Source: Epiperipatus broadwayi (lineage: Eukaryota; Onychophora; Udeonychophora; Euonychophora; Peripatidae). From it: a stretch of DNA of 64,000 bases. The translations under genes were made by a program, and so were the position numbers. How positions within the stretch are numbered: the first letter of the stretch is position 1; the number at the start of each line of letters is the position of its first letter. The stretch covers positions 777,713 through 841,712 of the forward strand of contig JAQFVV010000282.1 of NCBI GenBank assembly GCA_028023455.1. The letters are read 5' to 3'. The notes beneath the pieces are model-generated. The model worked only from the letters and a program-made list of their open reading frames with translations, did no database searches and had not been told where the DNA came from. Below, piece by piece: positions 56,426 to 64,000 of this stretch.

Positions 56426-58172
56426 TGAACCGAATTCGAATGTGTTTTCGAAACACCGGTCTCTTAGGCAAAGAAGAACATACTCAGAGAGTATGTATGC
56501 CCAAACGATAGCTATAAAGTATATAACTAACGTTACATTTCCAGAACATAGCTTCTTCTCGGCTGTTGAGTTCAACACCACGTCCAAAGCACTTTTTTGT
56601 TTGTGTATAACCATGGGTGCCAGCTGCTTATTCTAAAAGAATACTAAAAGAATAGACAACGCACTTTGAACAGTGGCCACTAACTCAATGCCTAAATCCA
56701 TGACTAGCTCAGCTATCTGTAATCACTAACAGATTATACATAATTAGTGGTTAAGACTTGATAAAAGAATTGTAAAAAGAATTTATAAAAAAGAATTGAT
56801 AAAAGAATTTGGTAAAAAGAATTGACTGACAAATAAAGTTTAATTTTAAAGATAATTTATTAACTAACATTTATTTACTAAATTTAAACATTTTATAATT
56901 CTAATAAAACACACGCATATTTTAAATTAACATTTCTAAATAGCTTAAATATTCCTATAGATTTAATAACAGAACTCTATTATTTATCTAAATTAACTAA
57001 TAAATATTGATATAATGATCACGCACATATTAACTCATGTACACACATAATAATAATAAAGTATTACATAGCATTTGAAATTTAAACACACATATCAATA
57101 GTTCATTTATGTATGATATCGAGTTCATGTAATTAGACTCTTGAAGGATTCGCACGAATTAAGGCAATGCAATGGCTATTACAGTATAAATGAAATAAGC
57201 AAATGTTTTTACCTAGGCTTTTGAATGTAGACATAGAATTTTGTCCTCTTTGGAGGCTGCTTTTGGTGAGAATATTTCCATTATGAATGCTTACCAGCCG
57301 GCTGGGACTTTTCCTTGATGAGTTTCCTGATTTTCACGATTATTACTATTGGAGACAATTAGATATTGACGGAGATTTTCTAAGTTGTTACGTTGACATT
57401 ATTTCATGGGCAGATCTTGCTGTTTCATCGGACTTTTTAGGCTGTGGAGAGGCGTGAATTCCCAAAATCTTCTCAACACTGCATTTGACTCAATTTCTGA
57501 ACTGCACTACTCAATTACTTTGTGAACTGCACTCACTCAACTAATTTGTGAACTGACTACTGTCTGATAAAAAGTCTATTTATACCTGCGACGTGTTGTC
57601 TTTCTTATATCTCCTGCAAAGATCTGTTGTCAAAATTCCAGTGATAATCATTTGATAAATGTGTTTTGAAAGATTACTTAATTAGTAATAGCCATGCAAA
57701 ACGTTGTATTATATTAATAATTGATTAATAACCATTGCCATGTTTTTTTAATGATAATCTTCTTTAACTTTCATTTATTTATAATAACATTTATTCTATT
57801 GTTGACAATCGCACATATATACGCACATATATTAGTTTTAACATTATTTTTTCTTTAATTAAACTTGAATGAAAAGAGATTTGTATGTTTTAACTTTTTA
57901 AATTATATTTTTACGAATACTAATAAAAACTCTTTACTTCCTTTTATAGCCCTTAGTTTAATTTCTCTAACAAAACACCCCTCTCCCCTTCTGATTAATT
58001 GATTGTAGCTCTTATTTCAGAAATTAACGATAGAAAACTATTTGATTTTTATCTTTTCCGAAAACAAGCTGCAATAAACTCAACATTTAATTTTATGTTT
58101 CTTTTTTATGAAAAATTACTTTAGTAATTTTTTTTAGATAAAATTATATGTGCCTATATCAATATAGGTACA
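56426..58172 (-). repeat. 5' LTR
   Basis: Ends 56426 and 58172, as in the 3' LTR. It contains a TATA box at 57577-57584. The frames inside it are not genes. Confidence 0.88.
57577..57584 (-). promoter_or_regulatory. TATA box of the LTR promoter
   Basis: TATAAATA on the minus strand, about 590 bp into the LTR, with GC-richer sequence downstream that would be the transcribed leader. Confidence 0.5.
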
Positions 58173-58224
58173 ATATATATATATATATATATGTAGGTTT
58201 AAGCCTGTATAGTGTATTAATTTA
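58173..58224. other. TA run and right 23-bp duplication of family B copy
   Basis: The TA run continues the one broken at 51222. The copy of the 23-bp repeat is at 58202-58224. Confidence 0.7.
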
Positions 58225-58599
58225 AATTTTATATAATATATAAACACATGAAAGATAATACTGAACACCATAGTTTTATAAATACTTCATTAAAAAATAA
58301 AAATAATTGAATGATTTATTTACTCAGAAATCCTTATGAAATTTGATCGCTGGAGGTTACTGTGCAAAAGCCATAATCCATGGGACTTCAATTCCTTAAT
58401 CCATTACAGAATCACTACATTAAATAAACAAGGCATCCACTTCATTTCTTTTAGATAACTTCATTACCTGCTTGTAACTTGTGTTTTAAATCTGGTAAAA
58501 CTTACAATTACAGTAGCTGCTTCTCAGCATGGTGTTTTTTAAGCAAATAGTTCATAGCCAACACCTTTTTATATATCTAATCATTGGTCAATATTTGAA
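58225..58599. other. AT-rich DNA, nothing recognised
   Basis: No gene was recognised. Confidence 0.35.
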
Positions 58600-58604
58600 A
58601 ACCA

Positions 58605-58800
58605 GGCATTATATATATATACATGTGTGAGATATGATAATCTGGACCAACTGTTGAGTGCTGGTTTAGCATGAAATATGTATATTGATGATTATTTATC
58701 TTTTCTACATGTGTGTGGTCATGTGTATCAGTTGTATGAGATAGTGTGGATAGTTGAAGGGTGCTTTAAAATCTGAGTTCAAATTGCTTATACTTCTAAT
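58605..58800 (+). repeat. Family B fragment
   Basis: Covers the hammerhead and right end of a unit ('gtgtatcagttgtatgagat', 'aaaatctgagttcaaat'). Confidence 0.7.
58647..58692 (+). ncRNA. Decayed hammerhead motif, family B
   Basis: The core reads CUGUUGA (A6 to U); GAAA and stems are kept with a weakened stem I. Confidence 0.5.
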
Positions 58801-59635
58801 CATTGGTCAGTAAATGGGTATTTAATTAATATTAGCTAGCGAATAAAATAAGGGGCAAGCGCAAAAATTCTATCTATCTATTGATTAGTTTTCTCTGCAC
58901 AGTCTTTTTCTTTACTCCTTTTTTATAAGAGATCCTTTTCCAGCGCTGGGATTATTAAAACTATTTTATCTATATAAGTAAAATTGTTTTTGTTGTGGAA
59001 ACTGATATTAGACTAAGATGTGTGTATATATCTTAATATTAAATAAGGTTACATAAATATCTACACTTCATTTGCATAAACACCCACACGTGCACAAGGC
59101 CACAAAAACTTTTTTCTTTATAGTTCTAAACAAAAGTGTATTTATTACAGCTATTTATATCGAATATTAAATCATGTTATTTCATATAAATAAAGTAATG
59201 CTTTGCAATAACCAATCTAACAAATTTCTCTTTTACGTTTCTTTGTTGTTTTTTTCTTTTAGTGTTTTAACAAATAATTTAATCAATTTTCCAATGCGAA
59301 TATATATAATTTTTTAATGTATTTTCAAAAGTATTTAGTATTTGAAAATTTGTTTGATAAAAAACGCAAAGCCTTTTTTATAGATTCGTAGTCGTTTAAA
59401 AAAGATCAATATTATAATCTATAAAACGACAAATGATCAAAAATCTATAGAAAATCTGTAAAAAGGAACTAAACAAATTTGGATAACAATTAGATAAATC
59501 GATGGGTGAGGGGGGGGGGTTCTTACGAATTACAAATAACCAGTAAAATTTGTGATACTTAAATGTAAGACTGTATGAATTAATCTCAAATAAGAATCTG
59601 TTATTTTTAGTCAAGAAAAAAAATAAAAAAATATA
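58801..59635. other. AT-rich DNA with a G run
   Basis: A run of nine G lies at about 59510-59518. No gene was recognised. Confidence 0.35.
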
Positions 59636-59639
59636 TATA

Positions 59640-59815
59640 TCACATGACCCCATCTCTTTAAGCTTGTAAGATATAAACAATGAGCATTGCTAATTACTCA
59701 ACAAGCTTTGTGATAAATGCTTAGCCAGAGAAAGCATTTCAAATATCTCTGTCAGGAACCCCCCCCCCAGCCTCTGACCAATGGTTTCATGCTTTGGCAT
59801 TCCTCAGAGAGTTTA
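59640..59815 (-). repeat. Family H hammerhead-bearing repeat
   Basis: The minus-strand counterpart of 905-1085, bordered by a TA run on one side and a run of A on the plus strand (59815-59831) on the other. A C run (G on the element strand) of about ten lies next to the ribozyme. The 80-codon frame at 59717-59959 is incidental. Confidence 0.75.
59771..59811 (-). ncRNA. Hammerhead ribozyme, family H, complete core
   Basis: Stem I is CUCU with AGAG. CUGAGGA is 59807-59801. Stem II is AUGC, CAAA, GCAU: the G-C pair of the 0.9-kb copy is A-U here, a compensatory change. GAAA is 59788-59785, stem III is ACC, AUU, GGU, and the triplet is GUC, with cleavage after 59776. All catalytic positions are intact. 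Confidence 0.85.
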
Positions 59816-59831
59816 AAAAAAAAAAAAAAAA

Positions 59832-60590
59832 CAAGTTATTGTTTAAAGATCTTGTACATATTTTTATATTTATTGGGGTTAATAAATAAGAATAGCTTTT
59901 TGAAAAGCAAAAGTTTCTCGTTTAATTGCCAACTAAAAAAAAATGTTTTGGTAAATTGAGATTTACTATTAATACATAAAAACACTTTGACGCTAATTGG
60001 CCTTATAAAATTTTGTGATATAATGTGATTGAGCTGTTAGAATAATTTGCGTTGAAAGACACTGACAAATCAAGTCGAGATAGAATCGATGATGAAAACG
60101 TTTTATCAAATGGTACTTGAAATCCTGTTTCACACGTAGTCTACAAACTTTTGGCTGAATAATTATCAAGCATTCAAAAATATCTTCATGCAAACATCTT
60201 ATAAAACTTATGTAAAAACTATAAAGTGCAAAAATATTAAGAATAGTACAAAAAAATATAGAATTCCTTTTTTTGTTAAGTTAGGAAACTAAATGAATTG
60301 GATTAGTTATTGTTCTTTTAAAGACTCATCACTGCTCTAATAGACCCAAAACTGTAATCTTGTCAAAAATGATAAGCCACGTTGGTTGGCTTCCTATTAG
60401 CAAAAGAGTTTTGCATTATTTTGCAATTATTATCATTCAACTTCTCCATAAACTAATATTCTTAAAGTTTATATTAAGGCAATTGTGGAGTTAAAATTGT
60501 TGAAATAATACCACCAATATTTGTTATGTTAAAAATAAAGAAGACATAAAGATAGGTGTAAAAAATAAATAAATAGAATATAAACATCAT
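59832..60590. other. AT-rich DNA, nothing recognised
   Basis: Frame 59993-60193 has no supporting evidence. Confidence 0.35.
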
Positions 60591-60599
60591 CATAATAAT

Positions 60600-60775
60600 A
60601 ATAAAATTATAATAATTATTACAAAGGAAATCAACTTCTGATCATGCACTGTTTTGTGTCTGTTATAAATCTTCCAGCACTCCCCCCCTCCCCCAGTAAG
60701 TTTTAAAAGCTTAAATGACATATATATATATATATATACACCAACTCTTACTGACAATACTTATATCAAGGCTTG
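60600..60775 (+). repeat. Family K repeat, copy 1
   Basis: 'tcaacttctgatcatgca', 'gttataaatctt', a C run, 'gttttaaaagctta', a TA run and 'ccaactcttactgac' match 61185-61350 and, inverted, 61895-62080. Confidence 0.6.
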
Positions 60776-60840
60776 AGTTTATTGTGTGCATGATGTTATA
60801 ATTGCCAATTAAATTGTATAAATTTAGTTAATCTATAACA

Positions 60841-61095
60841 AAGGCAAAACTCTCCATACAGTAGTGCCACCCTGTGCTAACCAGAGTAATCAATTGATGC
60901 CAGAAGCCACAAGCCAGAAACTAATCTGGGGATATTGGATGAGTAGGCACTAGATAGGAATTTTATGCACAAGCCTTCTGGCATCTATTGATTACTCTGG
61001 TTGGCACAGGGTGTCACTACTGTATGGAGAGTTTTGACTGTGTTTACAACAATTATGTGCTAGTATGAGATGGTGATCATGTGATGTTTAGTGGT
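60841..61095. mobile_element. Family A fold-back insertion with 13-bp duplication
   Basis: TTAATCTATAACA flanks it at 60828-60840 and 61096-61108. The arms run from 'aaggcaaaactctccatac' to its complement. The right end extends further ('tgatcatgtgatgtttagtgg') than the left. The centre keeps GAAAC and stem I but lacks CUGAUGA. Confidence 0.8.
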
Positions 61096-61184
61096 TTAAT
61101 CTATAACAGGAGAAAAACAAATTCTCATTTTAAACTATCTGTGATTAGATATATATTAATTATGAATAAATGTAAATCATTATT

Positions 61185-61350
61185 AAGCACTGAAAAATCT
61201 GTAATTATTAAGAAAAAAATCAAATTCTGATCTTGCGCTATTTTGTAACAGTTATAAATCTCCATGCATTCACATATCCGTAAGAGTTTTAAAAGCTTAC
61301 GTGAATCACTTAAACTTAGAGTGTACACTAATTCTTACTGGTCATGCTTT
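61185..61350 (+). repeat. Family K repeat, copy 2
   Basis: Same landmarks as copy 1. The frame at 61264-61467 arises from it and is not supported as a gene. Confidence 0.55.
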
Positions 61351-61399
61351 AGTGAGATTCTGTCTTTCTCCTGTGATAGATTAACTAAATTTGAACAAT

Positions 61400-61860
61400 T
61401 CATTTGTCAGTTACAAGTCGATCATGATCCACCTGTCGATCGCAAAGCCATTTTTGATCAATCGTGAGGCCAATCTGGCAAGAGCTGTCAGGGTAATGAG
61501 TGAAACAAATTAAGTCAAGATTTTCAAGTTTTTTTATTATTGTTCTAAATTTTTTTTAATTCTAGATAGGTGAAGTCCACTAAGCCGTATCATTATTGAA
61601 AATAATATTTTTAATCTTGACTTAATGTAGCTAATTTGAATTAATAAATATTGTTAATAATTACTCATGTTGCTTTAATTCCCCAGGACATGAGTTTTTT
61701 GGCCCATTAAATAATTATTTTTTACTATGAAGATATATAAAATTGTATGTATTTCACACCTCCCTCCACTTAGACTATGCCTATGACAACAAGTCGATCG
61801 GAACACATTTTTTAAAAAAAAAGTAGATCTTATGAACACAAAAGTTGGCCACCCCTGAAT
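61400..61860. mobile_element. hAT-like transposon fragment
   Basis: On the minus strand the right end reads TCAGGGGTGGCCAACTTTTG (about 61857-61838), the typical start of many hAT elements, followed by 'atcttatgaaca'-complement and 'gatcgacttgt'. 'caagtcgatcatgatcc' near 61415 may be part of the other half. No transposase or matching left end is evident. Confidence 0.45.
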
Positions 61861-61894
61861 TATAACATCACGCGTGCAATAGCTTCAGGCCCTG

Positions 61895-62080
61895 ATATAA
61901 ACATAGTCAGTAAGAGTTGGTGTATATATAAACAGCTCTAAGCTTAAGTGATCCACTTAGCTTTTAAAACTCTTGCTGTCAGGTGAGTGCACAGAGATTT
62001 ATAGCACTTCCAAGCAGCACTTGATCAGAGATTGATATCTTTCTTAATAATTACAGATTTTTCAGCACTTAATAACAATA
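61895..62080 (-). repeat. Family K repeat, copy 3, inverted
   Basis: The complement of the family K landmarks ('gtcagtaagagttggtgta', 'agcttttaaaactc'). Together with copies 1 and 2 it brackets the hAT-like and family A insertions. Confidence 0.55.
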
Positions 62081-62235
62081 ATAATTATTATTATTTTAAT
62101 TCAATTTAATTTATTTACATCTTCCATACAGTTTGAAATATAGAAACCATTTATATTCAGATAATCTAAATATATACAAGCTAAAGTGACAGACAGTGTA
62201 ATAATAATATAATATACATGCTATTAGTATTTCCT

Positions 62236-62984
62236 TTAACCCTTTTCCCGCGCTCGACGAGACTCCTCGTCGACACCTAAAATCACTCTAACTTAGTTCG
62301 TTTTTATACGATAAAATTCTTAAATATATTTAATTGTTTTTAAAAGTTCTTCGATGGTGACATCTTCCGATTTATTTTAGAAGTAAAAAATAAAAAAAAA
62401 CGCATTTTAAACCTAAACAAAGAAGGAACATTATTTGTGATTGGTTCTTAGCATGCTCTCAGCCGAAAAAGACATTCTGATTGGCTGGAAAGAACAAAGA
62501 AACTGCCTGATCAAAGAAAATAAAGAAAAACGCTGAGATTTTCATTTCGAATACGATTTAAATTATTATTAAATAATATTTATGGAAATTAAACATAATT
62601 TTCAGAGAGAATAATAAAAAAACAAAATTATTTTCGAAAAATATTGAAGATTTAAGTAAATATATTGAAGATGTAGTAAAAAGAAATATTTACTTTTCTA
62701 TAACGTAAAAGTCGATCTTTTTGTTTACATTATAACTTTTATGTTGCCGATATAGAATATCTTAGAATAAATAAATAGCAATTTATTTTTGAAAGAACTT
62801 TCGTTTTCTTCATGACCTGAAAAATTAATTATATACTTTTTATAAACGTATCTGAGTTGAATTTAATATTATAGACGAATATGTTTTAACAATAGGCTTT
62901 GTCTTCAGTTTGTGAGTTGGCCAATTAAAAGATTTGATTTTTATCTCATACAACCAATGATTTAATTAGCGGTTTAAGGGTTAA
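62236..62984. mobile_element. piggyBac-type MITE inserted in LINE frame
   Basis: TTAA flanks it (62236-62239, 62981-62984). The terminal inverted repeats are CCCTTTTCCCGC and CCCTTAAACCGC. A subterminal palindrome (tcgacgag, actc, ctcgtcga) lies next to the left end. It is very similar over its full length to 55192-55946. Non-coding. Confidence 0.9.
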
Positions 62985-63309
62985 TATAGATTTCATTATG
63001 TTTATAAATCTCTCTTTATCTATAGATAAAATGTCTATTTCTAATTTATTATCAATAGCATTGTACAACTTGCTTATTCTTTGCAAAGAAGAGTGTTCTA
63101 AATACAAAGTTTTAGTAGTTGATATTTCTATTTTCTCATGATATCTTGCATTTCATCACATGATCACCATCTCTTATACTAGCACATAATTGTTATTAAA
63201 CAAGGCAAAACTCTCCATACAGTAGTGCCACCCTGTGCCAACCAGAGTAAGCAAGGGATGCCAGAAGGCTTGTGCATAAAATCCCCATCTAGTGCCTACT
63301 CATCCAATA

Positions 63310-63351
63310 CCCCCAGACTAGTTTCTGGCTTGTGGCCTTCATCAGTGAGGA
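63310..63351 (-). ncRNA. Hammerhead ribozyme motif, family A, left arm
   Basis: On the minus strand stem I is CCUCA with UGGGG. CUGAUGA is 63345-63339. Stem II is GGC, CACAA, GCC, with an A-A mismatch at its base. GAAAC, loop UA and the GUC triplet (63318-63316) follow. Core complete; the A-A mismatch departs from the usual G-C and may lower activity. Confidence 0.65.
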
Positions 63352-63416
63352 GCCTTGGCTGCTGGAGGGTTGCATTAGATCCTAAGATCTAGGTGCAGTG
63401 CTCTCAGATCCAAAGC

Positions 63417-63458
63417 TCCTCACTGATGAAGGCCACAAGCCAGAAACTAGTCTGGGGA
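63417..63458 (+). ncRNA. Hammerhead ribozyme motif, family A, right arm
   Basis: Stem I is six pairs, UCCUCA (63417-63422) with UGGGGA (63453-63458). CUGAUGA is 63423-63429, GAAA 63443-63446, triplet GUC 63450-63452. Stem II as in the left arm. Stem I and the minimal stem III match family G, so the two families share ancestry. Confidence 0.65.
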
Positions 63459-63740
63459 TATTGGATGGGTAGGCACTAGATAGAGATTTTATGCACAAGC
63501 CTTCTGGCATCCATTGATTACTCTGGTTGGCACAGGATGGCACTAATGTATGGAGAGTTTTTGCCTTGTTTAATACCTTGCATTTCTTATTAATTCTTTA
63601 AATTTAATTTTAGTTCTACAATTTGATAAGCAGAAGTTCTCATGTATAATATTATATAATATAATATTAGATCTTTTAATTGTCTCTGTTTCTTCTGATT
63701 TGCATTTATATATTTTAATATTTAACGTTTGTAATTAAAA

Positions 63741-63860
63741 ACTATATCGGTAAAATCTATATTTGTGTTAATATAAATATACACGTAAATTATAAGATAT
63801 ATAAATAATATTTCTATATTAAATAGACAATCGCCATCTTAACAAATGGTAAATTTTATA
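63741..63860. other. AT-rich DNA next to family J
   Basis: Nothing else was recognised. Confidence 0.3.
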
Positions 63861-63900
63861 CTCAAGCGCTTTCGAAGGTCTAAGCCTTCATTTTCGAGAA
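63861..63900 (-). ncRNA. Family J hairpin with GAAA
   Basis: The minus strand reads CUC, GAAAAU, GAAGG, CUUAGA, CCUUC, GAAAG, CG, CUU, GAG. The five-pair hairpin has a different sequence from the copies at 13.39 and 40.38 kb but the same form, and CUC with GAG can form the outer stem. The 5' core is not a standard hammerhead. Confidence 0.45.
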
Positions 63901-64000
63901 GTTATTGGAATAAAATATGTAAATTAGGGTGGACTAGAGTTAAAGAGGCTTATTATATCATCTCTGACGTTCACGCCATGAGCAAAAAAGAAACATTTTA

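Larger units (their letters stand above)
51223..58172 (-). mobile_element. Non-autonomous LTR retrotransposon in a TA microsatellite
   Basis: Two direct repeats of 1760 and 1747 bp, nearly identical by eye, bound a 3.4-kb inner region. The element is read on the minus strand: TGTACC starts each LTR and GGTTCA ends it. ATAT flanks both sides, as a 4-bp duplication would, though the TA run makes this ambiguous. A primer-binding-like site, a polypurine tract and a TATA box are present, but no protease, reverse transcriptase or integrase, so it depends on a partner. The only sizeable frame is gag-like and is split by a MITE. High LTR similarity means recent insertion. The 4-bp duplication and TATA target suit the Ty3/gypsy superfamily, but this is inferred. 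Confidence 0.88.
63155..63576. mobile_element. Family A fold-back insertion, best-preserved copy
   Basis: CTTGCATTTC flanks it at 63145-63154 and 63577-63586. Two arms of about 195 bp are inverted around a centre near 63365-63415. The right arm ends in 'ttgccttgttta', the left arm extends further outward to 'catcacatgatcaccatctc'. Each arm carries a hammerhead with intact core, in opposite orientation. No protein is encoded. Confidence 0.85.
62095..63740 (-). pseudogene. LINE C-terminal fragment broken by two insertions
   Basis: Removing two younger elements leaves one minus-strand frame. It runs from about 63735 (KCKSEETETIKRSN..., ENFCLSNCRTK) to 63577, continues at 63154-62985 (YHEKIEISTTKTLYLEHSSL then RISKLYNAIDNKLE), and ends at 62235-62110 with a stop followed by an AAT-rich tail. 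The L-Y-N block and short hydrophobic end resemble the C-termini of several LINE reverse transcriptases; the clade is uncertain. Family A (63155-63576) and a piggyBac MITE (62236-62984) interrupt it. The upstream end is a truncation or frame break. Confidence 0.55.

Overview
The window looks like AT-rich, repeat-dominated DNA from an invertebrate animal. The evidence is the mix of elements: Penelope-like retroelements (PLEs) with GIY-YIG endonucleases, non-LTR retrotransposons, an LTR retrotransposon with a lysine-tRNA-like primer site, piggyBac-type MITEs with TTAA duplications, a tRNA-derived SINE, and isolated exon-like islands with AG/GT borders. No complete host gene is visible. Phylum cannot be decided from the sequence; mollusc, annelid and chelicerate all remain possible.

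The outstanding feature is a set of repeat families that carry hammerhead-ribozyme (HHR) motifs: CUGANGA, a stem II hairpin, GAAA, a tiny stem III, an NUH cleavage triplet and a pairing stem I. I name the families A to M for reference. Family A (1-440, 7.3, 23, 31.7, 33.1, 60.8, 63.2 kb) and family B (1.4, 17.6-19.6, 30.9, 50.8, 58.6 kb) are fold-back or multimeric elements with motifs on both strands. Family E (10.1 and 41.8 kb) joins a PLE 3' region, a tRNA-like segment and an HHR-like motif. Family G (46 kb) is a tandem dimer. Family H (0.9 and 59.8 kb) keeps complete cores, with a G-C to A-U covariation in stem II. Many insertions have target-site duplications of 10-23 bp, which fits target-primed reverse transcription. 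They resemble animal retrozymes and PLE terminal repeats. The clearest case is 17562-19621: five ~470-bp units, two in one orientation and three in the other, flanked by a 12-bp duplication, with a related unfilled site at 19798-19885.

Layout: 0-2.3 kb holds families A, H and B. 2.47-5.37 kb is a solo-LTR-like block inside a TA microsatellite. 6.3 kb has the best exon candidate. 7.8-10.5 kb is a head-to-head pair of PLE copies. 13.4-15.7 kb is a second PLE. 17.5-19.9 kb is the retrozyme-like array. 23-29.3 kb is family A followed by two kinds of decayed LINE. 30-34 kb has families B, A, E and I. 39.4-43.6 kb has CT-rich repeats, palindromes, SINEs and family E. 44-50.7 kb has families F, G and L and a PLE fragment. 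51.2-58.2 kb is a young non-autonomous LTR retrotransposon whose gag-like frame is split by a piggyBac MITE. 59.6-64 kb has families H, K, A and J and a LINE fragment interrupted by two insertions.

The nesting gives a relative order of events: LINE then piggyBac MITE and family A; family L then family B then LTR element; family E then family A. All family assignments come from reading the sequence by eye; no search or folding program was run.
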